Positions 56,626 to 61,667 of a DNA stretch of 61,667 nucleotides are shown piece after piece (position 1 is the stretch's first letter; each line of letters starts with the position of its first letter). Both the position numbers and the translations under genes were made by a program. The stretch lies in contig JAAPAO010000151.1 in assembly GCA_013115145.1 (NCBI GenBank), positions 1-61,667 on the forward strand. The letters run 5' to 3'. This DNA comes from Perkinsus chesapeaki (Eukaryota > Perkinsozoa > Perkinsida > Perkinsidae). The notes beneath the pieces are model-generated. The model was not told the DNA's origin and did no database searches. It saw nothing but the letters and a program-made list of their open reading frames with translations.

Positions 56626-57626
56626 TAATACAATCGATCAACTGGGCGCGCGCTAATTGCAAATAGCGTCTGGAGGCGGTTGTTGTATATTTATTATATT
56701 CTATAGTTGCGCACTGTGAAGAATTGAAAGATTCTTTGTGGGAGAATCTTCTTTGCGATGATTGCTAGCTTGAAAGTATCTTAGGTTGATATGAGATGCA
56801 CGGTCGAGGTTATATATAATGTTACTTATTGACATAATCTAGTTATTGGTACAATCTTCGTCTGCGCATATCTTAGCTTGAACCGTGCAAGATACTTTAC
56901 AGGTTAAAGACTGGCTATACAGTAAAACGGTTGTCGATCAGTAGGTGTTATGATGATCGTTACGTATACTTATATTAGCGCTCTTGTTGAGTTGCAGTTC
57001 TTCAATCATTCAAAGAAATATTTTCTCAGGATACTTCGTAAAACCTTTCGACGAACCAATCTCGATGGGAATGCACTGAACTAAAATAAAATCGATTAGT
57101 GTTATGTGGAGTTTCCCGGACAATTTGCTGGCTCATGAAGCAAGCTACATTGTATGTAGGAGATCATAGAGGAGCATCAGAGATCCGTTAGGTCCACGAA
57201 GAAGAAGAAGGAGGAGGAGGAGGAATGCATTTTATATGCCTTTTGGTTTAATAACATCTTCTGGCATGATTTCTTAATGTGGGAATTAACAACACTCTCA
57301 ATACTCAATGGTGGCGCAATCACCTCAGAGGCGATTGCGTCAAAAATGTCTTCCGAGAAATTGATTTCGCCATGAAGGTATAGGTTTGATAATTCCATCT
57401 TTGGACACTTTCACGACGGCAGCTTTCGTACCGACGCCTTCGGTTCACCCAAGTTGGGGGTTGGATTTTATTTCTTGCGGGATGAAACTTTTTATCGAAG
57501 GAAAATTGAGCGGGAAAATTTTCATTTTACACGACTATTCTTTGTATGGGAAATGTTCACGAAGGGGAAAATATTTAACTGAGTCGATTTTCCATTTCCT
57601 CAGTCATCGTTGAATATTATTCTCGA
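56626..57626. other. Intergenic region between eIF4E and CDC50 genes
   Basis: Contains E28 elements at 56776-56805 and 56868-56895, the word ATCGATCAACTGGGCG at about 56634, and a GAA/GGA simple repeat at about 57196-57226. No gene supported. Confidence 0.6.
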
Positions 57627-60600
57627 ATGCTAACCGAAGATGACAGTCGTCGGCAGGCTCGGAAATATTCTGGCAATTCTTTCATGCAACAGCGGCTCAC
57701 AGCATGGCAACCTCTCTTGAGTCCTGGGTATTAATGGGAAGGGAGGGAATATACCTCTTAACATCGTTTATCACCAGTCATTTCATTACTTTCACTAGGG
57801 CAGATCAGGGTTGCTAAAAGTGGCTCAAGATTGGTGTGAATCGCTAAATCGCTGCCGATACTTAACCTCTTTCTTCTACTATGAATTTCGTCTACCCTAA
57901 TATTAAATATGTTTTTGAGCTTGTCGTACCACTTCCGCATTGTTTCTCTCTTCGGCCCTATTCAGAAAGGAAAGACGTAAAAAGATACTTCCTCGAGAAA
58001 CTGTTTTTCAGTTTTTTCAGTCTTCAGAAAATTTCTATTTTTTTCAGGTGGGTCATCGCGGCATTCGTTGGATTCGGAGCAGTTTTTTTGGCAATGGGAA
58101 CTGGGCTGTCGGTTGTAAGACTTGAAAGTCTCGTGGGATTTTCTATCGCTTGCTCCAGTGGTGAGAAGTATCTAGATATAGAATCTCATGTTGAAGCGTG
58201 CACGATGCAAACTAGCTTAGCCTCCAGGGACTTCCTGTTTGAAAGCCTATTCAACCTTCCTTATCGGATGGTAGAAATATATCTCTTCACCAAGCTCATT
58301 GCAAGCTTTTTCGTCACGTAAAATACAATCCGACCTCCCTTGATTTTTTTAATTTCGTGGCGCGTGACTATTTCTCATCCAGGCAAATGCGTCGTCTGGT
58401 GAGTATACGAAGGAGTACACTAGATTAAGTGCGAACGGAGTTGCAGTTGTTGAGATTGAAATTGGACAGGACATGCCAGCGGCGTCGACATACCTGTAAA
58501 AAGGTGTCCGAATTATTGAGGGTTTGATGTGTAGTTAAAGGGAGAGGATTCTGTAAGATTTCAGTGAGACTGTGATAGAGGAATTAAGTCGCATGTGTGA
58601 GTTGAATGGTCTCATTACGATTGGTTTAGAACAACACATTCTTTTATGGTATGATTGCCATTAGGAACATCCTTCGATTTTCGAGAAAGATATTTCTGTT
58701 TGGGATGGGTTGGCTAATATTATCAGGTATTACGAGATTGGTGATTTTTATCAGAATCATAGAAGGTTTGTTACGTCGAGATCTGACGAACAGCTAGCCG
58801 GTGATAATCGATCACGTGATCGATTTGGCAGGGTGGCAATATGTAGATCCCTCGAGCGTGAAATTCGGCGAGAAAGCTCCGTCGGAGTGCGAGCCTGCTA
58901 CAGTTGGCAGTAATGGAAAGGTGTAGTTATCCTTGCGCATGCGTGCAAAGATATTTTATAGCCCAGCTTTTAGACTTTACCCTTGCGGGTTGGTGGCAAG
59001 ATCGATCTTTAATGATAGCTTTGTAGTCGATATAAAAAAGAGGAGTTCTTCGAATGAGTGGAGGAGGGCAGAAGTGAACGAAGTGGGTATTAATCTGCTG
59101 CTGTTGCCCTAGCAGCAGCAGGTAGGAATCGTCTAGGCTCACAGAAATACAGTATGTTCATCGTGGAACACTGTAATGGACTTTATGCCAGAAAATATAT
59201 TCCTTTAGCCTTCTGGTTTGATGGGGCGTGGGTTCGATTCCTGGCTGGGATATCTAGAATTTTTGGAGGAAATCGTTTTTGGGAATCTCACCGAGTTTTG
59301 TGGCGCTCCTTTGAATTTTCGCGAAATTTGCGTAATTTTTCGGAAAAAAATCGAACACTGTTTCAATTTCAACACTGGTAACTCATTTTGAGTGTGAGGG
59401 AATTACTTCATTAACGAATTTAGAAATCGATCACGTGATCGATTTATTCCTCAGTCGGCGGAAGTGATTACGTGGAAGGCGGACTTGGCTCATAAATTTA
59501 AGAATTTGGTTCCGAGTGAGCAAGTTGCTGGCGGGAAGATCCGAAATGATGAAGCGTTCGATATGTGGCTGACGAGCATCTTTCCACCGGAGGTTTGTGT
59601 ATGATGGGCGGGTGGTTTTAATGCGACCTGTTTTGTATCTTACCAGCTTCGACTCTAATAGGAATCATGTAACATAATTTATGTTGGTATTTCAAAGTGT
59701 ACCGGCAAACCTGTTCCCTTGTAGAGATACCCTTCGATGACCCTGTGAGACTTTCTTTCTGCCAAGCTGACCTATTTTGTATCTTTCTGGCATATTGCAA
59801 TAAGTTGAAGTCGATTCCCGAAATTACGCATTGTGTCGAGGGGGACAGCGGGCGTAGCGAAAACCGAGGCATGTGGAGCACGCTAGAATGGCCTTCGAGT
59901 TGACCTGTAGTATGCAAGTATCATGCATGCTTCAAGTTAAGATACCATCCAGCGTTGTAGCAGAAGGTCGGTATGAGCCGATATTTGTGTTGAGTAGAAA
60001 AGATCGAACAGCGGCTTGCGACGGATATGATAATGAAGGTAAAGGGGGAAGATGTAAATTCACTAAGGTAATAGGAGACAATAAGTCTACCTATTTTGTA
60101 TCCTGCACGCTTCAACCTCAGGTACCATTTGGTGTAGAGGGCAGAGACCCTGAGTTCCTCTGTTCTGATGGGTACCAACGGAAGCCCAACCCTTCAGGTC
60201 AAAAAACCGGAAAAATTTTTCCCGAAATTTTTTTCAAGGTTGTTTTAACAAGTCCTAATTTTTTTCAGGTTGGGGAGTAGAGAATGCTCATTTTGTCAAC
60301 TGGATGCGACCGGCGGCGAAATCAACATTCCGGAAAGTTTACGGAAAATTCGTTGAGGAACTGCAAGTGAGAGCAAGATTGCAAGATTCCTGGCTTCATC
60401 CTTCGTAGGAAGGTGATGTGATACGGGTGACAATTTTCGACAACTTCCCTGTGTATAGTTTCGGCGGTAAGAAATCGACTGTCGTGGCGAGCGCTACTTG
60501 GTTCGGCGGAAGCAACAAATATTTGAGTTTGGCGTATCTTTTGGGCGGTGGAATATGTTTGGTGTTCGCGGCTATTTTTGGAATTAGTAATATGTTGCTG

Positions 60601-60645
60601 AAGAGGAAGTTCTATGATACGGATTATCGCGATTGGGAGGATTGA
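57627..60645 (+). CDS. CDC50/LEM3-family P4-ATPase flippase beta subunit, ~321 aa
   Basis: Exons 57627-57727, 58048-58114, 58383-58495, 58727-58800, 58832-58909, 58977-59032, 59455-59596, 60269-60366, 60409-60645 total 966 nt = 322 codons with agreeing phases. The ends of exons 6 and 7 (donors GTAGTC and GTGTAT) are least certain. Motifs in family order: QQRLTAWQPLLSPGWVIAAF (cytosolic lead-in and first membrane helix, VGFGAVFLAMGTGLSV), YEIGDFYQNHRRFVTSRSD, LYPCGLVARSIFNDSF, FVNWMRPAAKSTFRKVYGKF, VYSFGGKKS, and a second membrane helix (AYLLGGGICLVFAAIF). Two helices with a large lumenal loop is the family topology. It chaperones P4-ATPases that flip phospholipids. The start is the first ATG in frame. 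Confidence 0.88.
58115..58382 (+). other. CDC50 intron carrying E28 and the GGCGCGTGAC word
   Basis: E28-like sequence at about 58157-58200 and TTTCGTGGCGCGTGAC at about 58353-58368, 14 bases before the CATCCAG acceptor. Confidence 0.75.
58801..58831 (+). other. 31-bp intron that is essentially a P20 palindrome
   Basis: GTGAT, AATCGATCACGTGATCGATT (58806-58825), TGGCAG. Removing it joins GCCG to GGTGGC and gives LAGWQYVDPSS within CDC50; phases agree on both sides. Read unspliced, the frame shifts and stops at 58911. Confidence 0.85.
59165..59250 (+). repeat. tRNA-like T-arm in a CDC50 intron
   Basis: GTGGGTTCGATTCCTGGCTG at about 59226-59245, sense; the A-box is not clear. Confidence 0.5.
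59425..59444. repeat. P20 palindrome, perfect copy
   Basis: Ten bases before the CAG acceptor of the CDC50 exon at 59455. Confidence 0.95.
59597..60268 (+). other. CDC50 intron with up to four E28 elements
   Basis: Two complete E28 copies (59918-59945 and 60098-60125, the first with both 7-base ends intact) and two partial TTTTGTATCTT copies at about 59631 and 59769. A cluster of four in one intron. Confidence 0.75.
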
Positions 60646-60695
60646 AGGTTTGTAATCGAAAGGTCGATGGTTCAATTCTGGCCGAGGGTATTTTT
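60620..60695 (+). repeat. tRNA-Thr(TGT)-like element overlapping the CDC50 stop codon
   Basis: D-arm-like TATCGCGATTGGGAGGATTG encodes the last CDC50 residues and stop (TGA at 60643-60645). Then GGTTTGTAATC (loop with TGT), AAAGG, ATGGTTCAATTCTGG and a TATTTTT tail. A/B-box spacing is tRNA-like; the acceptor stem is unpaired. Confidence 0.75.
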
Positions 60696-60898
60696 CATGC
60701 TGTATTCTTGTCGTTAATAGTGAGGCTTTGCGTTGGGGGTTTATGACGGTTGAGGGAATTTTCGGAAATTTTTGGATTTTTTTTCGTAGATGAGAAATAA
60801 TCAGGAGGGGTTTCGTAGACAATTAAAAACTCGAGAATTTTTTCCCGAAATTTTTGACGAATTTTTTTCCAGTATTTCTGTTGTTTATTCTTTCCTTA

Positions 60899-61439
60899 AT
60901 GACCGCCCCTGAGTTCACCAAAGATAGATCGAATCCTATTGGATACGTCAACACTGAAGTTAGAGAGTTTGCTGTGGAATCGAGAAGGCTTCTGCAGAAG
61001 TGCCAAAAACCCGATATGAAAGGTAATAGCTTGGGACACGTTTTCGAATTCCAGTAAAATCGATGAAAATTATTTCTTTCTTCGTTGGCTGAGGGAATTG
61101 AAGATCTTCGTTCTATTTCGTCTTGTTCATTTTATGTAATTCGTTTTTAGGGTCATTATCCATCTCGACTGGTGGCGCGTGATATATTTTCCCTGAATTA
61201 TAAGATTCAGCCCTTTGAGCCGTTTCGTCATCAACCCTTAGCATTCAATCGTTTCTCCTTTTTATTGCATTTCAACTTCTCTAAAATATTTTATTTTCGT
61301 GGGAAGTATCTTTTTTCTTTTTTCAGAGTGGAAGCGTATGATGTACGCGTGCAGTGTGGGCTTTTTCGCGATGGGTATTATCGGTTACGGCATCGATTTG
61401 GTTTTCATACCGATTAACAATCTCATTATGAGGTCATAG
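60899..61439 (+). CDS. SEC61G: SEC61 gamma subunit of the ER translocon, 78 aa
   Basis: Exons 60899-61022 and 61327-61439, 237 nt = 79 codons. The order is typical of the SEC61 gamma/SecE family: amphipathic cytosolic helix (EVREFAVESRRLLQKCQKPD), then EWKRMM and a single membrane helix (YACSVGFFAMGIIGYGIDLV) ending IPINNLI. Usual family length is ~68-75. Joining K|G+AG gives the conserved Glu of the KPDxKE motif, fixing the splice. Role: clamps the Sec61 channel in the ER membrane. The intron contains the word GGTGGCGCGTGATA at about 61172. Confidence 0.93.
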
Positions 61440-61667
61440 ATTCGAAAGTGAAGGTTTTGCATTTCGCTGATAAACGTATGTCGTCGAGTGGTGATAAATA
61501 GGCGCGGGGGGGGGGGGGGGGGGGGGGGGGGGGCGGGGGGGGGGGTGGTGGGGGGTTTTTTTTTTTTTTTTGGGGGGGGGGGGGGTGGTGGGTGGGGGGG
61601 GGGGGGGGGAGCCCAAAAAGAGGAGGGGGGGGGGGGGGGGTCTGAAAGGGGGAAGAAAAAAGGAGGG
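61440..61667. other. Contig end, poly-G low-complexity artefact
   Basis: From about 61503 the sequence is almost entirely G with a T run at ~61556-61570. It carries no gene and is typical of erroneous G calls at read ends. About 60 bases of normal sequence precede it. Confidence 0.9.

Noticed and set aside
49760-61200. Nematode origin, suggested by intron words such as GGAAATTTTCCGG
   Set aside because: Such AT/GG-CC words are low complexity and occur in unrelated genomes; the gene set and tiny palindromic introns give no specific nematode support.
1-61667. Dinoflagellate/perkinsid spliced-leader RNA gene or rRNA
   Set aside because: I scanned for a leader-like CCGTAGCCA...GGCTCAAG pattern and for rRNA-like conserved cores and saw none, so taxonomy cannot be anchored this way.
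61503-61667. Telomere or G-quadruplex region
   Set aside because: No regular repeat unit; uniform G with T runs at a contig end fits base-calling error better.

Overview
The window is nuclear DNA from a eukaryote with compact, intron-dense genes, most likely a unicellular protist. GT-AG introns of about 31-60 bp are common. Joining exons by hand gives long continuous frames for an eIF4E-family protein, a CDC50 flippase subunit, SEC61 gamma, a BAR-domain protein, an RluA-type pseudouridine synthase and two calcium-binding NAD kinases. A CRT-like transporter and small secreted Cys-rich proteins would suit an alveolate such as a Perkinsus-type parasite. That taxonomy is a weak inference; no rRNA or other phylogenetic marker is visible. 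The last ~170 bases are nearly pure G and look like a sequencing or assembly artefact. Layout: 1-6 kb holds two intronless paralogous secreted-protein genes. 7-10.7 kb (minus) has a 3' exon of an unrecognised gene and the pseudouridine synthase. 11.3-26 kb (minus) has two head-to-tail copies of an EF-hand/NAD-kinase fusion gene. 26.5-32 kb (plus) has an unrecognised 333-residue protein and a 311-residue EF-hand-like protein. 32-48 kb is different: intronless genes (Cys-rich secreted proteins, membrane RING-H2 proteins, CRT-like transporter) in DNA full of unrelated perfect hairpins and diverged inverted duplications. 48.7-53.7 kb (minus) has the BAR protein and a membrane-anchored unknown. 54-61.4 kb (plus) has eIF4E, CDC50 and SEC61G. 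The most unusual signal is in the introns of the two intron-rich blocks. Many are made almost wholly from a small vocabulary of repeated words: (1) tRNA-like sequences with A-box/B-box arms, in both orientations; (2) a 20-bp palindrome, AATCGATCACGTGATCGATT, 10 copies; (3) a 28-bp element with 7-bp inverted ends (GTATCTT...AAGATAC), about 15 copies; (4) a GGCGCGTGAC word. Several introns of 31-91 bp are little more than one such element between GT and AG. The duplicated NAD-kinase genes keep the same intron positions and phases, but their corresponding introns carry different elements. This looks like introner-type intron gain or replacement, including tRNA-derived introns. I do not know of a description of this exact combination. 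All exon joins were made by hand from splice-site and reading-phase agreement; no database search was possible.
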